A DNA stretch of 59,434 bases from an uncultured Clostridium sp. (GTDB lineage Bacteria > Bacillota > Clostridia > TANB77 > CAG-508). Of the stretch, positions 33,980 to 42,489 are shown one piece after another. The position numbers and the translations under genes are program-made. The DNA lies in assembly GCA_905213875.1 (NCBI GenBank), contig CAJMJN010000006.1, forward strand, positions 1 to 59,434, written 5' to 3'. Position 1 is the stretch's first letter. Each line of letters starts with the position of its first letter. Below the pieces are notes generated by a model. The model saw only the letters and a program-made list of their open reading frames with translations. It did not search any database and was not told the DNA's origin.

Positions 33980-35686
33980 TTATTTTATTGTCTTTAATTC
34001 CTCTTGTCTTTTTATCTTTCCTGTTGTTGTTTTTATCAAAGGGTCTTCTGAAATTAATATTCCTCTTATGGCTTTATAAGGTGGCATTTTGTCATTTATT
34101 TCTTTTATTTTTGTATTTAAGATTTTATGTATCTCTTCATCACTTTCTGCATTATAAGCTAGTTTTAATATTTCCTTATCTATAACTAATTTTACATATA
34201 TTTTTATATCATCTTTATCTTTTTTTATTGATTTTCCATATATAAAAGATTCTTTAACTCCTTGTATTCTATTTACCAAGTTTTCCATTTCTTCTGGAAA
34301 AATATTTTTTCCGTTTTTTAGAACTATTACACTCTTTTTTCTACCTTTTATAAAAATATATCCATCATTATCTATTACAGCTAAGTCACCTGTGTGGAAC
34401 CAACCATCTATCATTGCTTCTTTTGTTGCTTCTTCATTTCCAAAATAACCTAACATTACATTTGGACCTTTAACTAAAAGTTCTCCCATTCCATCACTAT
34501 CAGGAGTATCTATTTTTACTTCTATACTTGGCAATTTAGTTCCAATTGAACCAGGTCTTATAAACTCTCCTCTTTCTAATGCAACAACTGGAGATGTTTC
34601 AGTCAGTCCATAACCTTGACATAAGTTAATACCAACACTTCTAAACCATTCTTCGACTTTTTTATCTAATGGTGCTGCACCACTTATAAATAATCTGATA
34701 TTTCCACCAAATATATTATGGATATCTTTAAAAATCTTTTTCTTTTCTTCCATTGATGCATTTTTATTTTTTTCTATTAACATATTTATTGTTTCTAATT
34801 TATTTTCTTTTTCTAATTTCTTTACTATATTTTTATACATATTTTCATATATCGCTGGTACAAAACAAGCAAATGAAATTTCATATTCTTTTAAATTTGG
34901 AACTATATGTTTAATTCCATCACAAAATGAAGTTTGTGCTCCTTTGTATAACGCAAATAAGAATCCAACTGTACATTCAAATACATGGTGAACTGGCAAG
35001 AAAGATAAAATTTTATCATTTTCATTTATATCCATAACTTTAGCTAAATCCATTAAATTTTCACATATGTTTTTGTGTGAAAGAGCAACTACTTTAGATT
35101 CAGATGTAGTTCCTGATGTAAATAGCATAATATTCATTTCCTCTGGATTTATTTTGCTATCCAAAAATTCTCTGTTTCCATTTTGTATTTGAATATTTCC
35201 TATTTGGATTAGTTCTGTTTCAGAATATATCCCATTATGAATTGTTTTTGCATCCATAGAAATTAATGTTCTTAAATTTCCAACTCCCTCTAATACCATC
35301 TTTTTTAATTGTTCTTCATATTTACCTGAATAAATAATTCCTTCGACTTCTGATCTTGCTATTACTTTTCTTAGTTCATTTTCTGGCAAAGATTTGTCTA
35401 GTGGCACTACTGTACCAACTCCGCAAACCACTGCCAAATATGCTATTTCCCATTCAAATCTATTTTCTCCAATTATAGCAATTCTTTTATTTTTTAATCC
35501 CAAACTAATTAATGCTGTTCCTAAATTATCTATCATTTCTCTTACTTCTAGATGAGTAATTGTTCTATATCTATTTGGTTCTACTCTTATTTTATAAGCA
35601 ATATTATTTGCATATATATTTTTTGTTTTATTTAACATATCTTTTAAATTTGAAATTTCAACAATTTCATTTTCTTTTTTATTCAT
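33980..35686 (-). CDS. AMP-binding acyl-CoA/acyl-ACP synthetase family protein
   Basis: 568 residues from ATG 35686, chosen for AGGAG upstream; an earlier in-frame codon lacks an RBS. ANL-superfamily motifs are present: MLFTSGTTSESKVVALSHKN (P-loop-like), QGYGLTETSPVVALERG, DGWFHTGDLAVIDNDGYIFIKGRKKSVIVLKNGKNIFPEEME, and the final GKIKRQE Lys. It activates a carboxylic acid as an acyl-adenylate; long-chain fatty acid is likely from similarity to LC-FACS. As first gene of the fab operon it may return exogenous fatty acids to CoA or ACP. Substrate and acceptor are inferred. Confidence 0.88.
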   Translation of the reverse strand: MNKKENEIVEISNLKDMLNKTKNIYANNIAYKIRVEPNRYRTITHLEVREMIDNLGTALISLGLKNKRIAIIGENRFEWEIAYLAVVCGVGTVVPLDKSLPENELRKVIARSEVEGIIYSGKYEEQLKKMVLEGVGNLRTLISMDAKTIHNGIYSETELIQIGNIQIQNGNREFLDSKINPEEMNIMLFTSGTTSESKVVALSHKNICENLMDLAKVMDINENDKILSFLPVHHVFECTVGFLFALYKGAQTSFCDGIKHIVPNLKEYEISFACFVPAIYENMYKNIVKKLEKENKLETINMLIEKNKNASMEEKKKIFKDIHNIFGGNIRLFISGAAPLDKKVEEWFRSVGINLCQGYGLTETSPVVALERGEFIRPGSIGTKLPSIEVKIDTPDSDGMGELLVKGPNVMLGYFGNEEATKEAMIDGWFHTGDLAVIDNDGYIFIKGRKKSVIVLKNGKNIFPEEMENLVNRIQGVKESFIYGKSIKKDKDDIKIYVKLVIDKEILKLAYNAESDEEIHKILNTKIKEINDKMPPYKAIRGILISEDPLIKTTTGKIKRQEELKTIK

Positions 35687-35735
35687 ACATTTACTCCTAA
35701 CTATTAATATTTTCCCCTTCAAATCATTTAGAATT

Positions 35736-35764
35736 TTTATACCATATTTTTTGTGTATTGTCTT
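35736..35764 (-). promoter_or_regulatory. Candidate promoter of the fatty-acid operon
   Basis: AAGACA (35759-35764) and TATAAA (35736-35741) on the minus strand with 17-nt spacing, 50 bases ahead of the first operon gene and downstream of the TetR terminator. Confidence 0.55.
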
Positions 35765-35810
35765 TAATTTGGGAGGTCAGTATAATGTATTTCTGCGCTT
35801 TTATGGCAAA

Positions 35811-35843
35811 AAAATATTAGATTTTATATAAATCTAATATTTT
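35811..35843 (-). terminator. Terminator of the TetR gene
   Basis: AAAATATTAGATTT (35811-35824) and AAATCTAATATTTT (35830-35843) form a 14-bp perfect stem; TTT follows on the minus strand. Confidence 0.8.
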
Positions 35844-35847
35844 TATC

Positions 35848-36420
35848 TTATATATTTTTACTTAAAGTCCTTGTTACATTATCTATAAAACCTGTATAAA
35901 TTTTTTCAACATCTACTTTTCTATTTTTCTTTAATCTATATAATAAACTAGAAACTGTAACACCAAATATAGCAGATGCCGTTGCTTCAACATCACTTTC
36001 ATAAAATTCTCCGTTATCTATTCCTTCTTTAACAATTTCTTCTAAAACTTTTATATATTCAAAAACAACCTGTCTACATTTCTGATTTTTCTCTTCTGAC
36101 CCCCATATTTGAGAAAGCACAACATTTAAAAAATCTTCATATTTTACTATTACTTTTATTTCTATTAAAATTACTGCTTTTATTTTTTCTAATGATGTAT
36201 TACATTTTTTTGTCTTAATTTCTACACTATTTTTCAGCAATCCAATTCCCTCTTCAAGTAACATATCAAATATATCTTCTTTTTTTGAAAAATGATAATA
36301 TAAAGATCCTTTTGCAACTCCTGCCGCAGCTGTTATTTCTTCTGTACTTGCATTATCATATCCTTTTTCTGCAAATAGTTTAACTGCAGTATTGAATATT
36401 TTTCTTTTAGTTCTATTCAT
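35848..36420 (-). CDS. TetR/AcrR-family transcriptional regulator
   Basis: 190 residues. The N-terminal HTH is intact: IFNTAVKLFAEKGYDNASTEEITAAAGVAKGSLYYHFSKKEDIFDMLLEEG. The C-terminal ligand domain is helical, with LSQIWGSEEKNQKCRQVVFEYIKVLEEIVKEGIDNGEF as in several YfiR/FadR-like regulators. It sits just upstream of the fatty-acid operon, separated by a terminator. Inference: it may sense acyl-CoA or another lipid and control the operon; no operator is obvious to me. Confidence 0.88.
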   Translation of the reverse strand: MNRTKRKIFNTAVKLFAEKGYDNASTEEITAAAGVAKGSLYYHFSKKEDIFDMLLEEGIGLLKNSVEIKTKKCNTSLEKIKAVILIEIKVIVKYEDFLNVVLSQIWGSEEKNQKCRQVVFEYIKVLEEIVKEGIDNGEFYESDVEATASAIFGVTVSSLLYRLKKNRKVDVEKIYTGFIDNVTRTLSKNI

Positions 36421-36454
36421 TAAAAATCTAATCCTTTCAAACTGGTATATCTTT

Positions 36455-37012
36455 CTAACTTTTTTCCTTATCTTTCATAATTTTTTTACTATATCTATCT
36501 TCTTCACTAAACACACATCCACAATATTTTTGCATATATAATCCTAATTCACGGGCTTTATTTTGACCTTCTCTAAATCCTATTCTAAAATCTCTATATA
36601 AAAATTTTACATTATATTTTATAGCCAGTTCTTCTGCTACTTTAATTATTACATCATGTTTTTGATATGGACTTACTAAAAGTGTTGTTGAAAAGCTATC
36701 ATATCCATTTTCTTTTGCATATTTAGCAGTTTGTTCTAATCTCACTCTATAACAATAATTTGAGCATCTATTTTCTAAATCTCCTATTACATTTTTGCAA
36801 AATTCATCTAATCCGTAATTTTCTTCAAATATTGCTTGTACATTTATATTTTTTGTATATTCTTTTAAGCAATCTCTCCTTGCCTTATATTCCATATATG
36901 GATGTATGTTTGGATTATACCAATATACTGTTGGTTCTATTCCTTCTTCTCTTAAAGAATCTATACAATATACACTACAAGGTGCACAACATGTATGTAA
37001 TAATAATTTCAT
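36455..37012 (-). CDS. queH: Epoxyqueuosine reductase QueH
   Basis: 185 residues. QueH performs the last step of queuosine synthesis in tRNA anticodons (epoxyqueuosine to queuosine) and replaces QueG. The conserved cysteines are present: LLLHTCCAPCSVY at the N-terminus, CSNYCYRVRLEQ, and YMQKYCGCVFSEEDRY, together with TLLVSPYQKHD. It lies between the TetR gene and the membrane protein at 37043. Confidence 0.95.
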   Translation of the reverse strand: MKLLLHTCCAPCSVYCIDSLREEGIEPTVYWYNPNIHPYMEYKARRDCLKEYTKNINVQAIFEENYGLDEFCKNVIGDLENRCSNYCYRVRLEQTAKYAKENGYDSFSTTLLVSPYQKHDVIIKVAEELAIKYNVKFLYRDFRIGFREGQNKARELGLYMQKYCGCVFSEEDRYSKKIMKDKEKS

Positions 37013-37042
37013 CTTTTACTGCATTCCTTTCTTCAATAAAAT

Positions 37043-38770
37043 TTATTCTTCATTATCCTCTGTTAGTTTATAAATATATACATTATCAATTGTTTGTATT
37101 TTTTCACATTTTACATTTTTTCCATAATGTTCTTTTATAAATTGTATTATGTGCTGTTTATAATTTTGGTAATATACTCCTGACCAGCTAACATCACCAT
37201 CTATTAAGTATACATTATCTTTTAATAAATCTTCAAAAGTTCCTTGTAAATTATTTTTTTCTTTAAAATTATAGTAATTTTGAGTAAATATATCCCATCC
37301 TCCAAGGACTCTCAAATTAGAAAAAGCTCCTTTAGGTGGCATTTCGTATATAGAATACGCTAAATATCTAAATTGTAAAGCCGGCGCAGTATATAAATAT
37401 GTATTTTCTTTATGTTCATTTGTATATTTTATCACTTTTGCATAACTATTAAAACTGTTTAAATTATAATTAAATTCATATGTTTCTCCTGAATATGCTG
37501 TTACAATAAGAATTGATATTGCTAAAATCATATAAATCTTTTTGTTTATTTTTTCATTTTTGTTATATTTTATATAATATAATAATAATGCTATTCCTAA
37601 TATATATTCAGGTATTACAACTCTAAGCATAGCCCTATTTAACACAATAAATAATACATTTATTCCTATAGTTGTTATTAATATAATACCAGAAAAAATT
37701 TTATATTTATCATTTGTATATATAGCTAGAATACCTGCTACAAATAACATTATTGATATATATTTGTTACTATTTCTTAATTGTTCTACTAAGTTTTCCC
37801 ACACCTTTTCTATATTTGTATTTAAATTATATTGTTCACCTTTTGATTTTTTGTAATCTACTATTTTCTGCAAATTTTCTTTACTATATACATTTTCATC
37901 ACCATAATTAAATGTATAAAATAAGTAATGATCATTTTTTGACCATCCAATTTCATCAAATATTTCTTTGTTTTCTTCATAGTTCGTATATGATAAATCT
38001 TGTAGTTCTGCTCTTAAATTATTATATTTTATGTAATTTTTATAAATTTCATTTGAATTATAAATTAGTATATTTGAGATATATACAATAGCTGTTATAA
38101 GTGCTATTACTATATATTTTTTTAATAATGAAAATAATTGTTGCTTATTTTCTGAAGTTTTATTTTTGATAAAATTTGCTAATTTATATATAAAATATAT
38201 TGCAAAAAATGGTGCTATTATAAGAATACTTTGCATTCTTGTCATAATTCCTATTGCAAATAAAGTAATTGCAAATAATAATTTTTTATTGTTTTTTTGA
38301 CTTTTTTCAGTTATATCAAATATAATAAAAAATGCTGTTGCTATTAATAATGCTGCTACTGATGTATATTGAATTAATAATAAAAGTGATAAATAACAAA
38401 CACTAGCAAAAACAGAATATGTTATATATGATAGCTTATTATTCTCACTCTTATTTACTAATATTGTTCCTATTGTTGTAAAACATATAAATTGCATTGA
38501 TAATAAAAATATTGTATGCCAATTTATACTTGGACAAATTCTAAATAATATACTTAATATAAAACATATTACAGGATGTATATATACTCCATGTATGTTA
38601 TATGTTCCATCTAGCCCTGAATATAGTCCATACATTATCATATCATCTATTTGCTCATATTTTAGTGAATATAAAATATTTGCTATTACAAATATTCCAA
38701 TATTTATAATAGCAATCTTAAACCATGTTTTGTTTATTATTTCTTTTGCTTGATTTAATATTTTTTTCAT
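37043..38770 (-). CDS. Polytopic membrane protein, GT-C glycosyltransferase-like
   Basis: 575 residues, not assigned to a named family. Around 11 hydrophobic segments occupy residues 15-435, followed by a soluble C-terminal domain of about 130 residues ending with EKIQTIDNVYIYKL. An acidic pair stands after the first helix (KYEQIDDMIMYGLYSG), where GT-C enzymes keep their catalytic or metal-binding Asp residues, and aromatic residues are abundant. This suggests a lipid-linked sugar glycosyltransferase. It is next to ruvB with a 12-base gap. Confidence 0.6.
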   Translation of the reverse strand: MKKILNQAKEIINKTWFKIAIINIGIFVIANILYSLKYEQIDDMIMYGLYSGLDGTYNIHGVYIHPVICFILSILFRICPSINWHTIFLLSMQFICFTTIGTILVNKSENNKLSYITYSVFASVCYLSLLLLIQYTSVAALLIATAFFIIFDITEKSQKNNKKLLFAITLFAIGIMTRMQSILIIAPFFAIYFIYKLANFIKNKTSENKQQLFSLLKKYIVIALITAIVYISNILIYNSNEIYKNYIKYNNLRAELQDLSYTNYEENKEIFDEIGWSKNDHYLFYTFNYGDENVYSKENLQKIVDYKKSKGEQYNLNTNIEKVWENLVEQLRNSNKYISIMLFVAGILAIYTNDKYKIFSGIILITTIGINVLFIVLNRAMLRVVIPEYILGIALLLYYIKYNKNEKINKKIYMILAISILIVTAYSGETYEFNYNLNSFNSYAKVIKYTNEHKENTYLYTAPALQFRYLAYSIYEMPPKGAFSNLRVLGGWDIFTQNYYNFKEKNNLQGTFEDLLKDNVYLIDGDVSWSGVYYQNYKQHIIQFIKEHYGKNVKCEKIQTIDNVYIYKLTEDNEE

Positions 38771-38782
38771 TAATACTATCCT

Positions 38783-39790
38783 CTACATTCCTAAAAAATC
38801 ATAGCCTAAATGTTTATATGCTGGTGGTAATACTTTTCTACCTCTTGGTGTTCTTGCAATATACCCTATTTGAATTAAATATGGTTCATATACATCTTCT
38901 ATTGTGTCTATTTCTTCTCCAACAGTTGCTGCTAATGCTTCAATTCCAACTGCTCTTCCTTGATATTGAACTATCATTGTTTCTAATAATTTTCTATCTA
39001 TTTCATCTAACCCTAATTCGTCTATTTCTAGTTGATTTAATGCATGTTTAGCTATTTTTAAATCAATATCTCCATCTCCTAAAACAATTGCATAATCTCT
39101 TACTCTTTTTAAAAGTCTGTTTGCAATTCTAGGCGTTCCTCTTGATCTTCTAGCAATTTCCATTGATGCATCTTCTTCTATTTCGATATTTAATATTTTA
39201 CTTGATCTTCTTATTATTTTTGCTAAATCTTCTTCTGAGTACATTTCTAATCTATGGATTATCCCAAATCTATCTCTAAGTGGTGTTGTTAATGAACCTG
39301 CTTTAGTTGTTGCTCCTATTAATGTAAATTTAGGTAAGTCCAATCTTATTGATCTGCTACTTGGTCCTTTTCCTATTACTATGTCTAAAGTAAAATCTTC
39401 TAATGCTGGATATAATATTTCTTCTACATTTTTACTTAATCTATGAATTTCATCTATAAATAAAACATCAAATTCTGACAAATTTGTTAATAATGCTGCT
39501 AAATCTCCTGGCTTTTCTATTGCTGGGCCTGATGTTATTTTTATATTAGATTTCATTTCATTTGCAATTATATTTGCAAGTGTTGTTTTTCCTAGTCCTG
39601 GTGGCCCATATAATAAGCAATGATCTAATGGTTCATTTCTTTTTTTAGCTGATTCTATATATATCTTCATGTTTTCTTTTACTTTGTTTTGACCAATATA
39701 TTCATCCAAATTTTGAGGTCTTAAGGATTTTTCTAAGCGTTCTTCCTCATTTCCTTCTATTCCAGGGTTCATAATTCTATCTTCTTCCAT
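38783..39790 (-). CDS. ruvB: Holliday junction branch migration helicase RuvB
   Basis: 335 residues. LRPQNLDEYIGQNKVKENMKIYIESAKKR, Walker A LYGPPGLGKTTLANIIANEM, Walker B VLFIDEIHRLS, GPSSRSIRLDLPKFTLIGATTKAG (sensor 1), and the C-terminal winged helix GYIARTPRGRKVLPPAYKHLG are all present. It drives branch migration with RuvA in recombination. No ruvA is adjacent, unlike the common ruvAB arrangement. Confidence 0.97.
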   Translation of the reverse strand: MEEDRIMNPGIEGNEEERLEKSLRPQNLDEYIGQNKVKENMKIYIESAKKRNEPLDHCLLYGPPGLGKTTLANIIANEMKSNIKITSGPAIEKPGDLAALLTNLSEFDVLFIDEIHRLSKNVEEILYPALEDFTLDIVIGKGPSSRSIRLDLPKFTLIGATTKAGSLTTPLRDRFGIIHRLEMYSEEDLAKIIRRSSKILNIEIEEDASMEIARRSRGTPRIANRLLKRVRDYAIVLGDGDIDLKIAKHALNQLEIDELGLDEIDRKLLETMIVQYQGRAVGIEALAATVGEEIDTIEDVYEPYLIQIGYIARTPRGRKVLPPAYKHLGYDFLGM

Positions 39791-39875
39791 TTTTTACTAT
39801 CACCCATTTCTAAAAATCTATAAACAAATTCAAAAAATGCCAAATTGTTTATAAATATTTTTATTCTTCTATATT

Positions 39876-40364
39876 TTAAATATTGTCTATAAATTCTTCT
39901 ATTATTTTTATTATTTTATTTTCACCTTTTGGTGAAGTTTCATATTTTACAGGTTTAAAATCTTTTGCTTTTAAAATAGCTTCTTCTAGTTTTTCAATTT
40001 CTTTTATTCCTATAATATAACCTTTACTGCTAAAGTTCTCAACTATTTGCAATTGATGATCATTTACATGTTCATGGTATTTATGTAATCTAGGTACTGC
40101 TATTACTTTTTTCCCTTTTTTTATTGAACTTATAATTGACCCTACTCCTCCATGTGTAATTATTAAATCTGCTTTTTCCTGATATTTTTCCAATTCTTCT
40201 TGAGGTATTAAGCCAAATATTTTCATGTTTTTGGATTCGTATTTTGTATAACCTGCTTGTACAATTATTTTTTCATCAATTATTTTCTTTTCTACCAATT
40301 TATCTAACTCTTCTAATAGCCTATGAAAACTATTATTTTGTGTTCCTAATAATACTAATATCAT
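39876..40364 (-). CDS. Alg13/PssE-like glycosyltransferase catalytic subunit
   Basis: 162 residues. It has the GT28-like C-terminal Rossmann half: ILVLLGTQNNSFHRLLEELDKL, ADLIITHGGVGSIISSIKKGKKVIAVPRLHKYHEHVNDHQLQIVENF, which is the UDP-sugar-binding signature of Alg13/PssE. It overlaps the upstream Alg14-like gene by 4 bases, as expected for a heterodimer. The pair transfers a sugar to a lipid-linked precursor of a surface polysaccharide. Which sugar is not visible. Confidence 0.88.
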   Translation of the reverse strand: MILVLLGTQNNSFHRLLEELDKLVEKKIIDEKIIVQAGYTKYESKNMKIFGLIPQEELEKYQEKADLIITHGGVGSIISSIKKGKKVIAVPRLHKYHEHVNDHQLQIVENFSSKGYIIGIKEIEKLEEAILKAKDFKPVKYETSPKGENKIIKIIEEFIDNI

Positions 40365-40837
40365 TGATATATTGAACCTCCATAAACAGCTTTAGGATAT
40401 AGTTTTAACATTTCTTCCCATTGTACAATAAATAAATCTGCTATTGGGTATATTAGTCTTCCTGTTGCTGTTTTTTTATTTCTATTTGCAAATGTTTCGA
40501 TATAAATTATTTTACTTCCAAATATTTTGCCTAATATACACATTGGTCCTGCAGTATGTGTTCCTGTTGTAATTATTGCTTTTGGTTTTAATTTAAAGTA
40601 ATAATATATTGTTTTAAAACATAATTTTGTGTATTTAAATATATATTGTAATAACTTGCTTCTCGTTCCATATGGTAAAAATGATATTTTTTCTTTGTAT
40701 TTATCTTTTAAAGCTTCACTTGCTTCATCTTTTTCAGTTATTATATGATAATCATATTTTTCAAACATAGGCGCTAATTGTAGCATTTCATTTAAATGTC
40801 CTCCTGTGCTTGATATAAATAATACTTTTTTCTTCAT
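40361..40837 (-). CDS. Alg14/PssD-like membrane-anchoring glycosyltransferase subunit
   Basis: 158 residues. KVLFISSTGGHLNEMLQLAPMFEKYDYHIITEK is the PssD/Alg14 N-terminal signature, followed by KPKAIITTGTHTAGPMCILGKIFGSKIIYIETFANRNKKTATGRLIYPIADLFIVQWEE. It recruits the Alg13-like partner to the membrane acceptor. The ATG has little visible RBS. The two genes are the only obvious polysaccharide genes here besides the GT-C-like protein. Confidence 0.88.
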   Translation of the reverse strand: MKKKVLFISSTGGHLNEMLQLAPMFEKYDYHIITEKDEASEALKDKYKEKISFLPYGTRSKLLQYIFKYTKLCFKTIYYYFKLKPKAIITTGTHTAGPMCILGKIFGSKIIYIETFANRNKKTATGRLIYPIADLFIVQWEEMLKLYPKAVYGGSIYQ

Positions 40838-40939
40838 ATTTTTTCTCTTTCTGATTTTAAAATAATTTTTTCGTTTATATTATATCTTTTTTTAGTTGTT
40901 ATGTCTAGTACATGCTTGATATAAATTAGTTATGATATA

Positions 40940-40976
40940 AAAAAATCAGCAAGTATAACATACTTACTGATTTTTT
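40940..40976 (-). terminator. Terminator of the 41008 gene
   Basis: AAAAAATCAG-C-AAGTAT pairs with ATACTT-A-CTGATTTTTT around a 3-nt loop; TTTTTTTATATC follows on the minus strand. Confidence 0.85.
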
Positions 40977-41007
40977 CTAGAAACTTTAAAAAGCACACTT
41001 AGAACTT

Positions 41008-41415
41008 TTAAACTTTTCTTCTTGCTGCGATGCTATTTTTCCATTGCAAGGACTCTTTGTATACCGGTATTCCTTCTTCACAAAAAAGGATTCCTGGCAA
41101 CATATACGCATATATAGGTTGTCTCCTTGAACCTTGTTCAAAATAAGGATCTGTATAAAAGCCCTTTATCTTTACTTCAAAAATTGGATAGGTTGTTGTC
41201 CGAACTACAGGTGGATTATTTTGTAAATCCACTTCAAGTTCTACATCACTATAGGAAAAATGAGTGGTATCATTTAAAAATGGGTAATTCGTATTATCCC
41301 TAAATTTTAAATGTACTGGTAAATACCTTTTTATTTTTTTATTCGCAAGAACTATTGTTATACCCTTTCCTTCTAATCTTGCTTTTTCAAGTATCTCTAT
41401 TGTCGTTAAGTACAT
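41008..41415 (-). CDS. Unrecognised 135-residue protein with an in-frame CGG
   Basis: Not recognised. It starts at ATG 41415 with GAAGGGAG upstream; a longer frame from 41448 overlaps a palindrome and lacks an RBS. The product has an N-terminal helix (TTIEILEKARLEGKGITIVL) and a mainly beta-rich body with several YP and PxF pairs, no membrane segment. Codon 72 (41202-41200) is CGG (VV-R-TTT); a +1 shift would stop after nine more residues (GQQPIQFLK), whereas the zero frame runs 63 more residues to a natural stop. It has its own promoter and terminator. It looks like an acquired or stand-alone accessory gene. Confidence 0.65.
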   Translation of the reverse strand: MYLTTIEILEKARLEGKGITIVLANKKIKRYLPVHLKFRDNTNYPFLNDTTHFSYSDVELEVDLQNNPPVVRTTTYPIFEVKIKGFYTDPYFEQGSRRQPIYAYMLPGILFCEEGIPVYKESLQWKNSIAARRKV

Positions 41416-41431
41416 TTGTACTACTCCCTTC

Positions 41432-41502
41432 TGCAGTTTATACTGCATTCTGCTGCCTAATTGTTACATAGTTATTATAGCACATATTTACATAATATTC
41501 AA
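41432..41502 (-). promoter_or_regulatory. Promoter and leader palindrome of the 41008 gene
   Basis: TTGAAT (41497-41502) and TATAAT (41474-41479) have a 17-nt spacer on the minus strand. The transcript leader contains the perfect inverted repeat TGCAGT-TTAT-ACTGCA at 41432-41447, directly before the RBS; it could be an operator or a translation-controlling hairpin. Confidence 0.7.
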
Positions 41503-41503
41503 C

Positions 41504-42385
41504 TTAAGCTCTTGGATGAGCTTTTTTATAAATATCTTTTAGTCCTCCATCTTGAAATTGCATATAAACTTGTGTTGAAGATATATCTGAATGTCCTAAC
41601 ATTGTTTGAATTGCTTTTAAATCTGCTCCATTTTGTAAAAGATGTGTTGCAAATGAATGTCTTAATACGTGTGGTGTAATATCTTTTGTTATATGAGCTT
41701 GTTCTTTATAATATTTTATAATTTTCCAAAATCCTTGTCTTGTTAATCTTTTTCCATTTACATTAACAAATAATGATTTTTCATTTTCATCTTTTATCAT
41801 TATATCTCTTGCATCTTCTATATATTCTTTTAATGCATTTAATGCCATTGTTCCTAATGGTATTGTTCTTTGTTTATTTCCTGTATGGCATACAACATAT
41901 CCTTCTTCTAAATTAACATCTTCTACATTTAGAGATATTATTTCTGTTACCCTCATTCCTGTTGCATATGCAAATTCTAGCATTGCTTTATCACGAGTTC
42001 CTTTTAAATCTATATCTTTTGGTTGTTCTAATAATAATTCTACTTCTTTTGATGTTAATACACTTGGTACTCTTTTTTCTATTTTAGGTGCTTGAATATT
42101 TGCTGTTGGATCTACTTTTATTTTTTTTCTTTTTAATACAAATTGGTAAAAAGATCTTATTGATGCAATACATCTAGAAATACTAGATGGTTTTTTACCA
42201 TTTTCTTGTAGTTCTCTAATATAGTCTTTTATATCTTCTTCTTTAACTCTATTATAATGAACTTCACATGCCTCTATATATCTTTTGAATTGTTTTAAGT
42301 CTCTTTTGTATGATTGTAATGTATTTTCTGATAATTTCTTTTCATTTTCTAGAAATTCAAAAAAGAATTTTAATTGTCTATCCAT
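41504..42385 (-). CDS. xerD: Tyrosine recombinase XerD
   Basis: 293 residues. The N-terminal SAM-like domain (FFEFLENEKKLSENTLQSYKRDLKQF) is followed by the catalytic domain with Arg in AYATGMRVTEIISL, HVLRHSFATHLL, and LGHSDISSTQVYM with the nucleophile Tyr. It resolves chromosome dimers at dif. It follows spoIIM on the same strand, an order seen in other spore formers, which supports the intrinsic chromosomal role rather than a mobile integrase. Confidence 0.92.
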   Translation of the reverse strand: MDRQLKFFFEFLENEKKLSENTLQSYKRDLKQFKRYIEACEVHYNRVKEEDIKDYIRELQENGKKPSSISRCIASIRSFYQFVLKRKKIKVDPTANIQAPKIEKRVPSVLTSKEVELLLEQPKDIDLKGTRDKAMLEFAYATGMRVTEIISLNVEDVNLEEGYVVCHTGNKQRTIPLGTMALNALKEYIEDARDIMIKDENEKSLFVNVNGKRLTRQGFWKIIKYYKEQAHITKDITPHVLRHSFATHLLQNGADLKAIQTMLGHSDISSTQVYMQFQDGGLKDIYKKAHPRA

Positions 42386-42489
42386 TTTCTCTCTACCCCT
42401 ATCATCTATATTAAAAATAATTTATTTACATAAACCATATATGTTATATCAAACTATTGTTAAAAAGTAAATACATTTTTATCATTTTC

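Noticed and set aside
41504..42385. XerD-like gene as a mobile integrase
   Set aside because: Full-length XerD motifs and the conserved spoIIM-xerD order indicate the chromosomal recombinase.
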